A DNA stretch of 64,000 nucleotides, taken from Faecalibacterium gallinarum. Its GTDB lineage: Bacteria; Bacillota; Clostridia; Oscillospirales; Ruminococcaceae. The position numbers were made by a program, and so were the translations under genes. Numbering within the stretch: position 1 is the first letter of the stretch; each line of letters begins with the position of its first letter. Below the pieces are notes generated by a model. That model was not told where the DNA came from. It did no database searches and was given only the letters and a program-made list of their open reading frames with translations. Shown here piece by piece: positions 1-8,388 of this stretch. The stretch spans positions 52,045 to 116,044 of the forward strand of contig NZ_BQKV01000018.1 of NCBI RefSeq assembly GCF_022180365.1. Direction: 5' to 3'.

Positions 1-110
1 AGGACAATAAAGGCCATCGCCTTGCTGTTGCGCAGGTTCTCGATAAAGCCCTGCACTTTGACGGTGCTGTCGATCGCCTTCAGCGCGTCCGAAATATAGG
101 TACGATTCAT
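1..110 (-). CDS. aspS: Aspartyl-tRNA synthetase (non-discriminating type), N-terminal fragment
   Basis: Only the first 36 codons lie in the window; the gene runs off the left edge. The start ATG follows a good AGGAGG site. The peptide begins MNRTYISDALKAIDS and continues with a VKVQGFIENLRNSKAMAF segment, which looks like the first strands of the OB-fold anticodon-binding domain of class IIb synthetases. The phrasing is closest to Asp-tRNA ligases of Clostridia; an asparaginyl enzyme is the main alternative. It would charge tRNA with aspartate in the cytoplasm. The call rests on a short segment, so the exact specificity is uncertain. Confidence 0.55.
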   Translation of the reverse strand, partial: MNRTYISDALKAIDSTVKVQGFIENLRNSKAMAFIV

Positions 111-235
111 AGAAATCCTCCTCGTATGCCTGTTATCCTATTTATTATACTTCATTTCGGGTCAAAATCAATAGAAGCGGCAGGATTTTGCAGGCCCGGC
201 GGGCATTTGGGGCCTGTCCCCTGCCGCTATGGAAC

Positions 236-279
236 AAAAAAGGAACGGCCCTGCTGCATCTCTGCTGCAAGGCCGTTCT
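236..279 (-). terminator. Intrinsic terminator of tRNA-Leu
   Basis: On the minus strand GAACGGCC pairs with GGCCGTTC around a loop of about 20 nt and is followed by CTTTTTTG. It sits just downstream of the tRNA CCA end, so the tRNA looks like a single-gene transcript. Confidence 0.8.
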
Positions 280-282
280 CTG

Positions 283-365
283 TGGTGCGAGGGAGGGGAT
301 TTGAACCCCCAAGGTTACCCACACGCACCTCAAACGTGCGCGTCTGCCAGTTCCGCCACCCTCGC
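283..365 (-). tRNA. tRNA-Leu (anticodon GAG)
   Basis: An 83-nt cloverleaf including an encoded CCA end. The acceptor stem GCGAGGG pairs with CCCTCGC, the anticodon stem CACGT/GCGTG carries the loop TTGAGGT (anticodon GAG, reading CUC/CUU), there is a long class II variable arm, and the T arm GGGGTTCAAATCCCC is standard. A consensus promoter lies upstream and a terminator follows. Confidence 0.95.
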
Positions 366-407
366 ATATCTGCCGCGGTTTTGAACCGCTCGGCGAACTG
401 CTCAAGT

Positions 408-436
408 ATAATACCATATCCCCCCTGAAAAGTCAA
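408..436 (-). promoter_or_regulatory. Sigma-A promoter for tRNA-Leu
   Basis: Minus strand TTGACT, exactly 17 nt, then TATTAT, ending about 43 nt upstream of the tRNA 5' end. It is near consensus, as expected for a stable RNA gene. Confidence 0.85.
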
Positions 437-514
437 GCACGGAATTCCATTTTCATAGATTTTTTTACCAATCATATCTTATAACCAAAAAACGATTTTC
501 AAGGAGGCCGCTCC

Positions 515-1366
515 ATGCTCTTTTTACGCTCCCCTTACATAGGGAACCGCCTGCGCTCGCTTTCCCTCTGTCTTATGCTGGCTTTTTCCCTGGGTTTTTT
601 GTCCGGCCAGCTCTGGCCCTCCGTCACTGCGGCCGGGTGCCGTTTGGAGGACCTGACCCAAGACCCGGACACCCACTTCGCAGGGGCCGAACCCGCCCGG
701 CAAGCTGCCGCCACCACCGGGGCCGACTCCACCCACGCAAGCCAAAAGCTGGTCTGTCTGACCTTTGACGACGGCCCCAGCAAAAACACTCCCGCTGTGC
801 TGGAAGTGCTGGAACGGTACGGCGTCCCGGCCACCTTTTTTGTGATCGCCACCGGATACAACGACGAGTATCTGCCCCTGGTCCGCCAGGCCCGCGAGGC
901 CGGGCACCAGATCGCCCTCCACTCCGCCTCCCACGATTACAGCGCCATCTACTCTAGCCCGGCGGCTTACTGGGAGGACATCGACCTTTTGCGGGAGCGG
1001 CTCTCCCCTTATGTGGACCCGGACGGCCTGACCTACCTGCGGTTCCCCGGCGGCAGCACCAACACCGTCAGCCGCAAATACGGCGGCGCGGGGATTATGA
1101 AGGAGCTGAAAGCCCAGGCCGAGGAAAAAGGCTATCAGTGGGTGGACTGGAACGTCTGCGGCGAGGACGCCGCCGGGGAAAAACTGAGCCCCGGGGAGAT
1201 CTTTAAAAATGTGGTCAAGAGCACCAACGGCCAGAGCGTCTGCGTGGTGCTGCTCCACGACTCGGCCACCACCTCCACCACCCCCGAGGCCCTGCCGGAC
1301 ATCATCGGCTGGTATAAAGAACAGGGCTATGAGTTCTGCACCGTAGAGCAGCTGTACGAGAAATAA
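515..1366 (+). CDS. Secreted polysaccharide deacetylase (NodB family)
   Basis: A 283-residue protein with an N-terminal hydrophobic signal or anchor (about residues 12-42), a low-complexity linker, then a NodB homology domain (about 80-280). The metal and catalytic motifs are visible: LTFDDGP, the HSASHDY metal-binding histidines, RFPGGS and the late LLHDS. Such enzymes remove N- or O-acetyl groups from peptidoglycan, chitin or xylan outside the membrane; a role in cell-wall modification (PdaA-like, possibly spore cortex) is likely, but the substrate cannot be read from sequence. AAGGAGG precedes the ATG. The gene stands alone and converges on the aminopeptidase operon. Confidence 0.88.
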   Translation: MLFLRSPYIGNRLRSLSLCLMLAFSLGFLSGQLWPSVTAAGCRLEDLTQDPDTHFAGAEPARQAAATTGADSTHASQKLVCLTFDDGPSKNTPAVLEVLERYGVPATFFVIATGYNDEYLPLVRQAREAGHQIALHSASHDYSAIYSSPAAYWEDIDLLRERLSPYVDPDGLTYLRFPGGSTNTVSRKYGGAGIMKELKAQAEEKGYQWVDWNVCGEDAAGEKLSPGEIFKNVVKSTNGQSVCVVLLHDSATTSTTPEALPDIIGWYKEQGYEFCTVEQLYEK

Positions 1367-1386
1367 CAAGGGCAGCAAAACAGCAA

Positions 1387-1435
1387 AAGCCCGCAGGCCA
1401 GAACGCTTTTCGCGTCCGGTCTGCGGGCTTTTATC
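1387..1435. terminator. Bidirectional intrinsic terminator
   Basis: AAAGCCCGCAG and CTGCGGGCTTT form the stem, with T runs in both orientations. It separates the rightward deacetylase from the leftward operon ending with the aminopeptidase. Confidence 0.85.
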
Positions 1436-1442
1436 AGGTTAA

Positions 1443-2837
1443 TTACTGGCCGTCTGCAAAGAAGGTGCAGAAGGTGCGGTAGGCCATGTATAGGTCCATC
1501 TTGTGGATGACCTCAAAGGGAGAGTGCATGGACAGGACGGGCACGCCGATGTCCAGGACCTCGATGCCCTGGTGTGCCACGTACTTTGCGACGGTGCCGC
1601 CGCCGCCCAGGTCGATCCGGCCCATCTCGCCGATCTGCCAGGAGATGCCGGCCTCGTCCATCATCCGGGTGACGCGGCCCACCAGCTCGGCGGAAGCGTC
1701 GCTGGCGCCAGACTTGCCGCGGCTGCCGGTGTACTTGAAGATGGCCACGCCGCGGCCTGCGTAGGTGCCGTTCTGGGGCTCGAAGGCGCTGGCCCAGGTG
1801 GGATCGTAGGCAGCGGTAACGTCGGCCGACAGGCAGACGCTGTTCTGGAAGGCGCGGATGGAGTCGGCCTTCTGGCAGGCGCAGAGCTGCTGCAGGAAGT
1901 GGAAGGTGAACATGCTGTTCATGCCGGTGACACCCTCGCTGCCGATCTCCTCCTTGTCGGCCAGGACGCAGACGGTGGTGTAGGCGGGGTTCTTGCACTC
2001 GATCTCTGCCCGCAGGCCGGCATAGCCGTCCACACGGTCGTCGTGGCCGTAGCCGCCCACCATGGAGCGGTCGAAGCCCACATCCTGGGCCTTGTGGGCG
2101 GGGACAACCTCGATCTCAGCCCGGACAAAGTCCTTCTCGGTGATGCCGTACTTCTCGTTCAGCAGCAGCATGGTGTTCAGCTTGACCTTCTCCTTGATCT
2201 GGTCGTCGGCCACCGCCTCGGAACCGATCAGGACGTTCAGCTCCTCACCCTTGATGCCGTCCTTCAGGGGACGCTCGCCCTGCTCCTGGCCCAGATGGGG
2301 CAGCAGGTCGGTGATGCAGAAGACGGGATCGCCCGGCTCCTCACCGATCCGGACGGTCACCGAGCTGCCGTCGGCACGGGTGAACACGCCGTGGATGGCC
2401 AGGGGCAGGGTGACCCACTGGTACTTGCGGATGCCGCCGTAGTAGTGGGTCTTCAGGTAGCTGAAGTGGCCCGCCTCGTACAGGGGATTGGGGCGCAGGT
2501 CCAGACGGGGGCAGTCGGAGTGGGCGATCACCAGACGGAAGCCGTCCTCGAGGGAGCGGCTGCCGATGGTGGCGCAGAGCACCGCTTTGCCCTGGTGGAT
2601 CAGATAGACCTTGTCGCCGGGGGCGTAGGTCTTGCGGTCGTCAAACTTCTGGTAGCCGGCCTTCACCAGCTCCTTCTCGCAGTAGTCGGCCACCTCGCGC
2701 TCGGTCTTGCCCTCGTCCAGGAAGGTCTTGTAACCCTCGCTGAACTCGGATGCAGCCTGACGGGCGGCGGCGTCCTTGTCGCCGGCATAGGCGGGCTCAT
2801 ACATAAGCTCTTTTGCTTTTTCAGTCAATTCGCTCAT
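1443..2837 (-). CDS. M18 family aminopeptidase
   Basis: A 464-residue cytosolic zinc aminopeptidase that trims neutral or acidic N-terminal residues from peptides. Family motifs are clear: AHSDCPRLDLRPNPLYE (first metal ligand region), DKEEIGSEG (catalytic and metal glutamates), and HSPFEVIHKMDLYMAY near the C terminus (last metal histidine). The start chosen is MSELTEKAKELMY, preceded by GAGGT; a longer upstream reading frame exists but overlaps the neighbouring transglycosylase gene and has no family similarity. It is the last gene of the leftward operon, 32 bp after the transglycosylase. Confidence 0.93.
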   Translation of the reverse strand: MSELTEKAKELMYEPAYAGDKDAAARQAASEFSEGYKTFLDEGKTEREVADYCEKELVKAGYQKFDDRKTYAPGDKVYLIHQGKAVLCATIGSRSLEDGFRLVIAHSDCPRLDLRPNPLYEAGHFSYLKTHYYGGIRKYQWVTLPLAIHGVFTRADGSSVTVRIGEEPGDPVFCITDLLPHLGQEQGERPLKDGIKGEELNVLIGSEAVADDQIKEKVKLNTMLLLNEKYGITEKDFVRAEIEVVPAHKAQDVGFDRSMVGGYGHDDRVDGYAGLRAEIECKNPAYTTVCVLADKEEIGSEGVTGMNSMFTFHFLQQLCACQKADSIRAFQNSVCLSADVTAAYDPTWASAFEPQNGTYAGRGVAIFKYTGSRGKSGASDASAELVGRVTRMMDEAGISWQIGEMGRIDLGGGGTVAKYVAHQGIEVLDIGVPVLSMHSPFEVIHKMDLYMAYRTFCTFFADGQ

Positions 2838-2869
2838 TGTTTTTACCTCGTATTCTCTCATATTCCTAT

Positions 2870-3433
2870 TCAAGAGCCGTAAAGCTCTGTATAGCATTGA
2901 TAACGTTCCAGAATTTTCTGGACATAGTGGGCCATCTGGGTGTAAGGAAACTCGGCCAGGATGGTGCCGTCCCGGGTGTACTGCCCATTTTCCAGCAGGG
3001 CATCCACGGTGCCCCAGCCGCTGTGATAGGCCGCCGCCGCGGTGGCGATGTCTCCCCCGTACCGCTCCAGGCAGAGCTTTAGATAATACGCTCCAAACCG
3101 GATGCTGCAATCGGGGTCATAGAGGCTGTCAAAGTTCAGCGCCTCGTCCGGCGCGATTTTGCTCTTGATCCAGTAGAAAGTTTCCTCGGTCATCTGCATG
3201 AGGCCCCGGGCCCCCACACTGGACTCGGCCTCGGGGTCGAAGCTGCTCTCGGTGTGGATAAAGCTATAAATCAGCAGCGGGTCCAGGTCATAGGCAGCGG
3301 CCCAGCCCTCCACCTCGGCGGCGTAGCACCGGGGGTAGCGCCATTCCTGTACCTGGCGGAGGATCTGGGGCAGCTGGACAATCACCAGCGTCAAGATCAG
3401 CACCAGGGCGGCGCTCTTAAAAAAATGCTTCAA
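2870..3433 (-). CDS. Membrane-anchored lytic transglycosylase (SLT domain)
   Basis: A 187-residue protein with one N-terminal membrane segment (about residues 8-27) and an SLT catalytic domain. IHTESSFDPEA carries the catalytic glutamate, followed by GARGLMQM and the AYHSGWGTVD segment typical of the lysozyme-like fold. It would cleave peptidoglycan glycan strands to 1,6-anhydro products outside the cell. Its start overlaps the end of coaE by 4 bp (ATGA), so the two are translationally coupled. Confidence 0.92.
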   Translation of the reverse strand: MKHFFKSAALVLILTLVIVQLPQILRQVQEWRYPRCYAAEVEGWAAAYDLDPLLIYSFIHTESSFDPEAESSVGARGLMQMTEETFYWIKSKIAPDEALNFDSLYDPDCSIRFGAYYLKLCLERYGGDIATAAAAYHSGWGTVDALLENGQYTRDGTILAEFPYTQMAHYVQKILERYQCYTELYGS

Positions 3434-4065
3434 ATCGACCGACCCGAGCCCCCTTTCTGCCCGGCGGCCCGGGCCAGAAGCTGGTCCAGCACCCGGCCGG
3501 CGACCTGCCGCAGGGTTTCCAGGGTGCCGGTATTTTCCAGCTGGAAGGAAGCCCGGGCGGTCAGGACATCTTCGGGGGTTTGGGCGTCCAGACGGCGGCG
3601 GGCCATCTCGGGGGAGATGCCGTCCCGCCGGGCGATCCGCTCCACGCTGGTTTCATAGGGGGCCGTCACCACCACCAGATCGTCGCACTCGGCCTCCAGG
3701 GCCGTGCCCACGATCACCGCGCCGTCGATGGCAAAGAGGGGGCTGCCGGCTTCCCGGGCCGCCTGGCGGGCCGCCCGCACCCGGCGGATGATCTCCGGAT
3801 GGGTGATCTCGTCCAGGGCGGTTTTCCCCTCCGGGGTGGCAAAAGCCCGATCCGCCAGCAGGCGGCGGCGCAACGCCCCGGTGTCCGGCTCCAGAATATC
3901 CGGGCCAAACCGCTCCGCCAGTTTTTCCAGCACCGGCGAGCCCGGCAGCAGAATCTCCCGGGAGATCTGGTCGGCATCCGCTACCGGAATCCCCCGCTCC
4001 ACAAAGAGGGCGGTGACAGTGGATTTGCCGCAGCCGCTGCGGCCCGTGATCCCTACCGTCCTCAT
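3430..4065 (-). CDS. coaE: Dephospho-CoA kinase
   Basis: A 211-residue P-loop kinase for the last step of coenzyme A synthesis, phosphorylating the ribose 3'-OH of dephospho-CoA. GITGRSGCGKST at residues 5-16 is the Walker A motif and DADQISREIL is the family signature after it; the length matches the family. It overlaps the Sua5 gene upstream (4 bp) and the transglycosylase downstream (4 bp), in a tight operon. Confidence 0.95.
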   Translation of the reverse strand: MRTVGITGRSGCGKSTVTALFVERGIPVADADQISREILLPGSPVLEKLAERFGPDILEPDTGALRRRLLADRAFATPEGKTALDEITHPEIIRRVRAARQAAREAGSPLFAIDGAVIVGTALEAECDDLVVVTAPYETSVERIARRDGISPEMARRRLDAQTPEDVLTARASFQLENTGTLETLRQVAGRVLDQLLARAAGQKGGSGRSI

Positions 4066-5087
4066 AGGTCGATCACCCGGAAGGCGGCGGCCCGGATCAG
4101 GCGGTTATACACCGCCATGGAAAGGCCGTCTTTTTGGGGGCAGCGGGCGTAAACCACCCGGTCCCCCTGTTCGTCCAGGGCCCGCAGGCACCGGAACAGG
4201 TGCTTGGCCTGGTCCTCGCCGTCCCCTTCCCTGCCGTATTCAATGTAGGGCACCCCCAGCTTTTCCCCCTCGCCGGTGAAGCAGAGGCAGGCCGGGTGCT
4301 CCGCCGCGTGGGCCTCGAGATAGGCTTTGAACTGGTCGAAACTGCCGTTCAGCAGGGTGATATCCGCCTTGGGGGCGTAGTGTTTATACTTCATGCCGGG
4401 GCTGCGGGCCACCTCGCCCTCTGCCAGGCGTTCCAGAATGGCGCCGGAGACTTCCACCTCCTCCCCCAGGGCCCGCTCCAGGTCCTCCAGGGTGATATGG
4501 CCGGGGCGGAAGAGGGTGGGCTTTTCGCCCACCACCGAAACGACGGTGGACTCCACCCCCACCTGGCACTCGCCGCCGTCCAGAATCAGGGGCAGACGGC
4601 CCTGCATATCGTTCCAGACGTCCTGGGCGTTGGTGGGGCTGGGTTTGCCCGAGAGGTTGGCCGAGGGGGCCGCAAAGGCGATGCCGCTGGCGGCGATCAG
4701 CCGCTGGACCACCGGGTGGCTGGGCATCCGGATGCCCACCGTATCCAGCCCGGCGCAGCACTCGGCCGCCACCTCCGGCCCCCGGGGCATGATGATGGTC
4801 AAAGGCCCGGGCCAGAAGGCCGCGGCCAGAAGCCGGGCCCGCTCGGGGAACTCACTCACCAGACCGGGCAGCATCTCCACACTGGCAATATGAACGATCA
4901 AAGGGTTATCCTGGGGGCGGCCCTTGGCCTCGAAGATCTTGGCCACCGCCGCGCCGTTCCGGGCGTCGGCGGCGATGCCGTAGACCGTCTCGGTGGGCAG
5001 AGCCACAATCTCCCCCTGCTGCAAAAGGGCGGCAGCCCGGGCAATGCCCGCCTCGTCCGCTGCGCAGCAAATGGTCTCTATGCTCAT
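4062..5087 (-). CDS. L-threonylcarbamoyladenylate synthase (Sua5 type)
   Basis: A 341-residue enzyme that makes threonylcarbamoyl-AMP from threonine, bicarbonate and ATP for the t6A modification of ANN-decoding tRNAs. The YrdC domain (about residues 12-200) shows ALPTETVYGIAADA and the KxR-type segment KGRPQDNPLIVHI; SPGMKYKHYAPKADI starts the C-terminal Sua5 domain, making this the long Sua5/YwlC form rather than the short TsaC. It lies 25 bp after prfA, a common arrangement in Firmicutes, although prmC, often found between them, is absent here. Confidence 0.94.
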   Translation of the reverse strand: MSIETICCAADEAGIARAAALLQQGEIVALPTETVYGIAADARNGAAVAKIFEAKGRPQDNPLIVHIASVEMLPGLVSEFPERARLLAAAFWPGPLTIIMPRGPEVAAECCAGLDTVGIRMPSHPVVQRLIAASGIAFAAPSANLSGKPSPTNAQDVWNDMQGRLPLILDGGECQVGVESTVVSVVGEKPTLFRPGHITLEDLERALGEEVEVSGAILERLAEGEVARSPGMKYKHYAPKADITLLNGSFDQFKAYLEAHAAEHPACLCFTGEGEKLGVPYIEYGREGDGEDQAKHLFRCLRALDEQGDRVVYARCPQKDGLSMAVYNRLIRAAAFRVIDL

Positions 5088-5112
5088 GATATCTGATCCA
5101 CTTTCTGGCCCG

Positions 5113-6192
5113 TCAGGCCGGGCCGTTTAGTTGTTTGAGTTTTTCCGCCTGCTCCCGGCAGGCCAGTTCGTCCAGAAGATCGTCCAACCCGCCGTCCATA
5201 ATCCGGTCCAGATTGTGGAGCGTCAGCCCGATGCGGTGGTCGGTGCAGCGGTCCTGGGGGAAATTGTAGGTGCGGATTTTCTCGCTCCGGTCCCCTGTGC
5301 CCACCTGGCCCTGACGGCTGGCGTTGATGGCGTCCTGCTGGGCCTGCTGCTTTTGGGCCAGCAGACGGCTGCGCAGCACCTCTAGGGCTTTGTCTTTGTT
5401 CTGGAACTGGCTGCGCTCGTTCTGACATTCTACCACCATACCGGTGGGGAGATGTGTCACTCGGATGGCGCTGGACGTTTTATTGATATGCTGGCCGCCC
5501 GCGCCGGATGAGCGAAAGGTGTCAATCCGCAGGTCTTTCATATCCAGCTGGACCTCCACCTCTTCGGCCTGGGGCATCACCGCCACCGTGGCGGTAGAGG
5601 TGTGGATCCGCCCTTGCGTCTCGGTCTCGGGCACCCGCTGGACCCGGTGCACCCCGCTCTCGTATTTGAGCCGGCTGTACACCCCCGCCCCGCTGACCGA
5701 GAACACCACCTCTTTGGCGCCCCCCAGCTCGGTCTCGCTGAGGTTCAGAATCTCCATCTGCCAGCCTTTATTCTGGATATACATGCTGTACATCCGGAAC
5801 AGGCTGTGGGCAAAGAGGGCGGCCTCGTCGCCGCCGGCGCCGCTGCGGATCTCCATAATCACATCGCGGCCGTCGTTTTTATCCTTGGGCAGCAGCGCAA
5901 TCTTGAGAATATTTTCCAGCTCTGCCATGTTTTGCTGTTTTTCGCAAATTTCTTGGTGTACAATATCTCTAAACTCCGCATCCAGGGTATCGTCCTGGAG
6001 CAGCGCCCGGGCCTGCTCCAGGTGATCCCGGGCGGTCTGCCAGCTGCGGTATGCCTCGATGGCCGGCTGGGCGTCGTGGTATTCCTGCATCAGCCGGCGA
6101 AACAGCGCCGGATCGGCGGCAGTTTCGGGCTGGTTGAGCCGCTCGGCCAGTTCTTCAAACCGGCGGCAGGCGGCTTCCATCTGTTCAAACAA
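5113..6192 (-). CDS. prfA: Peptide chain release factor 1
   Basis: A 359-residue class I release factor that reads UAA and UAG and triggers peptide release. The catalytic GGQ loop is visible in [17 protein letters not shown], and the stop-recognition region contains [20 protein letters not shown] with the RF1 PxT motif. Length is normal. The ATG follows AAGGAGCATG. It forms an operon with the Sua5 gene downstream and the DUF951 gene 82 bp upstream. An intact RF1 means UAG is expected to terminate translation, which matters for the amber codon in ftsH at 61547. Confidence 0.97.
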   Translation of the reverse strand: MFEQMEAACRRFEELAERLNQPETAADPALFRRLMQEYHDAQPAIEAYRSWQTARDHLEQARALLQDDTLDAEFRDIVHQEICEKQQNMAELENILKIALLPKDKNDGRDVIMEIRSGAGGDEAALFAHSLFRMYSMYIQNKGWQMEILNLSETELGGAKEVVFSVSGAGVYSRLKYESGVHRVQRVPETETQGRIHTSTATVAVMPQAEEVEVQLDMKDLRIDTFRSSGAGGQHINKTSSAIRVTHLPTGMVVECQNERSQFQNKDKALEVLRSRLLAQKQQAQQDAINASRQGQVGTGDRSEKIRTYNFPQDRCTDHRIGLTLHNLDRIMDGGLDDLLDELACREQAEKLKQLNGPA

Positions 6193-6274
6193 AGGACATG
6201 CTCCTTTCCTGGTGAATGTGCCGGCGGGTCAGGCCCTGGGGGCCCGGCGGACCGTGTACAAAACAGGAGCGGAG

Positions 6275-6466
6275 CTAGCCGTTTTCGGCCGGCTTGATCA
6301 CTTTTTTAATATTTTTCTCAATCTTGGCCCGGGGGAGCATGATCTCCCGCCCGCAGCCGGTGCAGCGGATGCGGAAGTCCATCCCCACCCGCAGCACCTC
6401 GAAACTACAGGCGCCGCAGGGGTGCTTCTTCCGGGTCTGGATGGTATCTCCAACCGCAATATCCAT
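6275..6466 (-). CDS. DUF951 family small zinc-ribbon-like protein
   Basis: A 63-residue protein, starting MDIAVGDTIQTRKKHPCG and carrying CGACSFEVLRVG and CTGCGREIMLPR, so four conserved cysteines suggest a small metal-binding or nucleic-acid-binding fold. The family is widespread in Firmicutes; its function is not established. It ends in TAG, which shows that UAG is used as an ordinary stop here. It is first in the operon leading to prfA. Confidence 0.88.
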   Translation of the reverse strand: MDIAVGDTIQTRKKHPCGACSFEVLRVGMDFRIRCTGCGREIMLPRAKIEKNIKKVIKPAENG

Positions 6467-6552
6467 AGGCAGGACTCCTTTCTGCCCGCACTCCGGCGGG
6501 CAAACTGCGGACGGTTCGGGGGCGCGCCCCGCAGGCGGCCGCAGCTTTATTT

Positions 6553-6581
6553 AGTATAATCCAAATTCGTTCAAAATGCAA
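6553..6581 (-). promoter_or_regulatory. Probable sigma-A promoter for the DUF951-prfA operon
   Basis: Minus strand TTGCAT, 17 nt, TATACT, about 80 nt upstream of the DUF951 start. The -10 is good and the -35 is weak. Confidence 0.55.
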
Positions 6582-6696
6582 ATATCCGCCCAGCCCGGCG
6601 CATATCGTTTAGGGAACCGCATTTCTCCCCTTTGGGACAGGCAGCCCGGCTGCCCGCGGAACAAATCGACAGAACAGACAGAAAGAGGAATGAAAC

Positions 6697-7632
6697 ATGA
6701 TGCAAACCTTCCGAACCGAAGAAAATTACCGCAGCGCGGACCGTCTGACTGAGTCCGAGCTCCGGGCCGCCATCGCAAACCGGGAAATCTTGCAGAGCAC
6801 GGCCCTGGCCTTTGACACCCACCGGCAGCTGCGGTTTGAGATCGGGGGAACCCGGGCGGTGATGCCCTTCTCCCAGTGCGCCGACGGCGCCGAGGATGGC
6901 GCGGTGCGGGACATCGCCGTACTGACCCGGGTGGGCCGCCCCACCTGTTTTGTGATTGAATCCATGGATCCCGGCCCCGACGGCCGGCCCGTTTACCAGC
7001 TGTCCCGGGCCGAGGCCCAGCGGATGTGCAAGGCGGAATATCTGGACCAGCTCCAGCCCGGGGACATCCTGCCCTGCACCGTCACCCACATCGAACCCTT
7101 CGGGGCCTTCTGCGACGTGGGCTGCGGCATCAGCGCCCTATTGCCCATCGACTGCATGTCGGTGAGCCGGATCTCCTCCCCCGCCGACCGGGTCAGCGTG
7201 GGGCAGCAGATCCTCTGTGTCATCAAGAGCCGGGACCCCCAGGGCCGGTTCGTGCTGACCATCCGGGAGCTGCTGGGCACCTGGGCCGAAAACGCCGCCG
7301 CCTTTACCACCGGGGAAACGGTGGTGGGGATCGTCCGCAGCGTGGAGGACTACGGCACCTTCATCGAGATCGCCCCCAATCTGGCCGGGCTGGCCGAGAG
7401 CTGCCCCGACCTCCACCCCGGGCAGGCCGTCAGCGTGTACATCAAAAACATCCTGCCCGAAAAGATGAAGATCAAGCTGGTGATCGTCAACCACAACCTG
7501 GGCCAGAACCTGCGGTTCGACCTGCGGTACTTTATCACCGAGGGGCATCTGGACCACTGGCTCTACTCCACCCCGGAGAGCCGGAAACGGATCGAAACGG
7601 AATTTAATTGTCCGGCTTGCAATCCGGCCTAA
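6697..7632 (+). CDS. S1 RNA-binding domain protein (short ribosomal S1-like)
   Basis: A 311-residue protein. After a divergent N-terminal S1-like region (about 25-110) come two recognisable S1 domains: GDILPCTVTHIEPFGAFCDVGCGISALLP (about 125-205) and GETVVGIVRSVEDYGTFIEIAPNLAGL (about 215-280). It should bind single-stranded RNA; short S1-like proteins in Firmicutes are linked to translation or RNA turnover, but no specific role can be assigned. GAGGAATGAAAC precedes the ATG. The promoter for the next gene overlaps its last codons. Confidence 0.85.
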   Translation: MMQTFRTEENYRSADRLTESELRAAIANREILQSTALAFDTHRQLRFEIGGTRAVMPFSQCADGAEDGAVRDIAVLTRVGRPTCFVIESMDPGPDGRPVYQLSRAEAQRMCKAEYLDQLQPGDILPCTVTHIEPFGAFCDVGCGISALLPIDCMSVSRISSPADRVSVGQQILCVIKSRDPQGRFVLTIRELLGTWAENAAAFTTGETVVGIVRSVEDYGTFIEIAPNLAGLAESCPDLHPGQAVSVYIKNILPEKMKIKLVIVNHNLGQNLRFDLRYFITEGHLDHWLYSTPESRKRIETEFNCPACNPA

Positions 7633-7645
7633 AAACTTTTATACT
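7617..7645 (+). promoter_or_regulatory. Probable sigma-A promoter for the DUF4364 gene
   Basis: TTGCAA, 17 nt, TATACT, overlapping the end of the S1 gene. The leader of about 110 nt contains a small GC-rich stem (GCCCGTCCGC...GGCGGGC-like) before the ribosome site. Confidence 0.5.
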
Positions 7646-7763
7646 ATAAAGCAGATACGGGAACGCCCGTCCGCTTGTCCTGTGCAGGCGGGCGGCTTCT
7701 CTCTGCCTGTGAAAGGAGCCGAGGCTCCTCTAAAATAAGCCGCCGAAAAAGGATGTGAAGGAT

Positions 7764-8315
7764 ATGGCCGCACACGATGCTTTTACCGCCGGGGTCAAAC
7801 CCGGCGGGCTGACCAGCAGCACCGAGATCCGGCTGCTGCTGTGCTATCTGATCCAGAACGCCGGGCCCCTCACCCGACAGGAAATCGAGACTGCACTGAT
7901 GGAGGAGCAGCTGGTCAATTACTTTGAGATCGGCTCCTGTCTCGACGACATCACCCGCCAGGAGCTGGTCCGCCTGGAGGGCGAGCGCTACGCCATCACC
8001 GAAAAAGGCCGCCGGGTCTCCCAGGAGCTGGGGTACGATCTGCCCCGGAGCGTCCGGGAGCGGGCCGTCACCGCCGTATTGCAGGCCCAGGTCTGGGCCC
8101 GCAAAACCGCCGAGTACAGCGCCCGGATCACCGAGAAAGAGGACGGCCACTGCGTCATCCGCTGCACCGTCAACGGGCTGAACGAGGAGCTGTTCTGTTT
8201 GCAACTGACCATGCCCGACAAGATGACCGCCGAACTGGTCAAGAAACGGTTCATCCTCCGGGGCAACGAGATTTACCAGCTGCTGATCAACAAGCTGACC
8301 GAAGAAGAATCCTAA
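7764..8315 (+). CDS. DUF4364 family protein (winged-helix-like)
   Basis: A 183-residue protein of the Clostridia-specific DUF4364 family. STEIRLLLCYLIQNAGPLTRQEIETAL followed by YFEIGSCLDDITRQELVRLEGERYAITEKGR reads as a winged-helix DNA-binding fold of the PadR/MarR kind (about residues 15-95), with a beta-rich C-terminal half of unknown role. I chose the ATG at 7764, served by AAGGA ten bases upstream, over the GTG at 7755, which has AAGGA too close to it. Function unknown; a transcription regulator is inferred from fold only. Confidence 0.82.
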   Translation: MAAHDAFTAGVKPGGLTSSTEIRLLLCYLIQNAGPLTRQEIETALMEEQLVNYFEIGSCLDDITRQELVRLEGERYAITEKGRRVSQELGYDLPRSVRERAVTAVLQAQVWARKTAEYSARITEKEDGHCVIRCTVNGLNEELFCLQLTMPDKMTAELVKKRFILRGNEIYQLLINKLTEEES

Positions 8316-8331
8316 CCCCCCAAAACACCGA

Positions 8332-8378
8332 CAAAAGCGCCGCCCGCGTTTTACAAAACGCAGGCGGCGCTCTTTTTT
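8332..8378. terminator. Strong bidirectional terminator
   Basis: GCGCCGCC-C-GCGTTTT pairs with AAAACGC-A-GGCGGCGC; T runs flank it on both strands. It lies between the convergent DUF4364 and spoIVA genes. Confidence 0.9.
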
Positions 8379-8388
8379 CAGGGGCCTT

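Noticed and set aside
1503..2882. A long open frame on the plus strand opposite the aminopeptidase gene.
   Set aside because: It is a shadow of the GC-rich real gene: low-complexity Val/Gly/Leu/Asp composition, no family motifs and no ribosome site. Many similar long antisense frames in the window (for example 11500-13533, 35165-37351, 45694-47775) were left out for the same reason.
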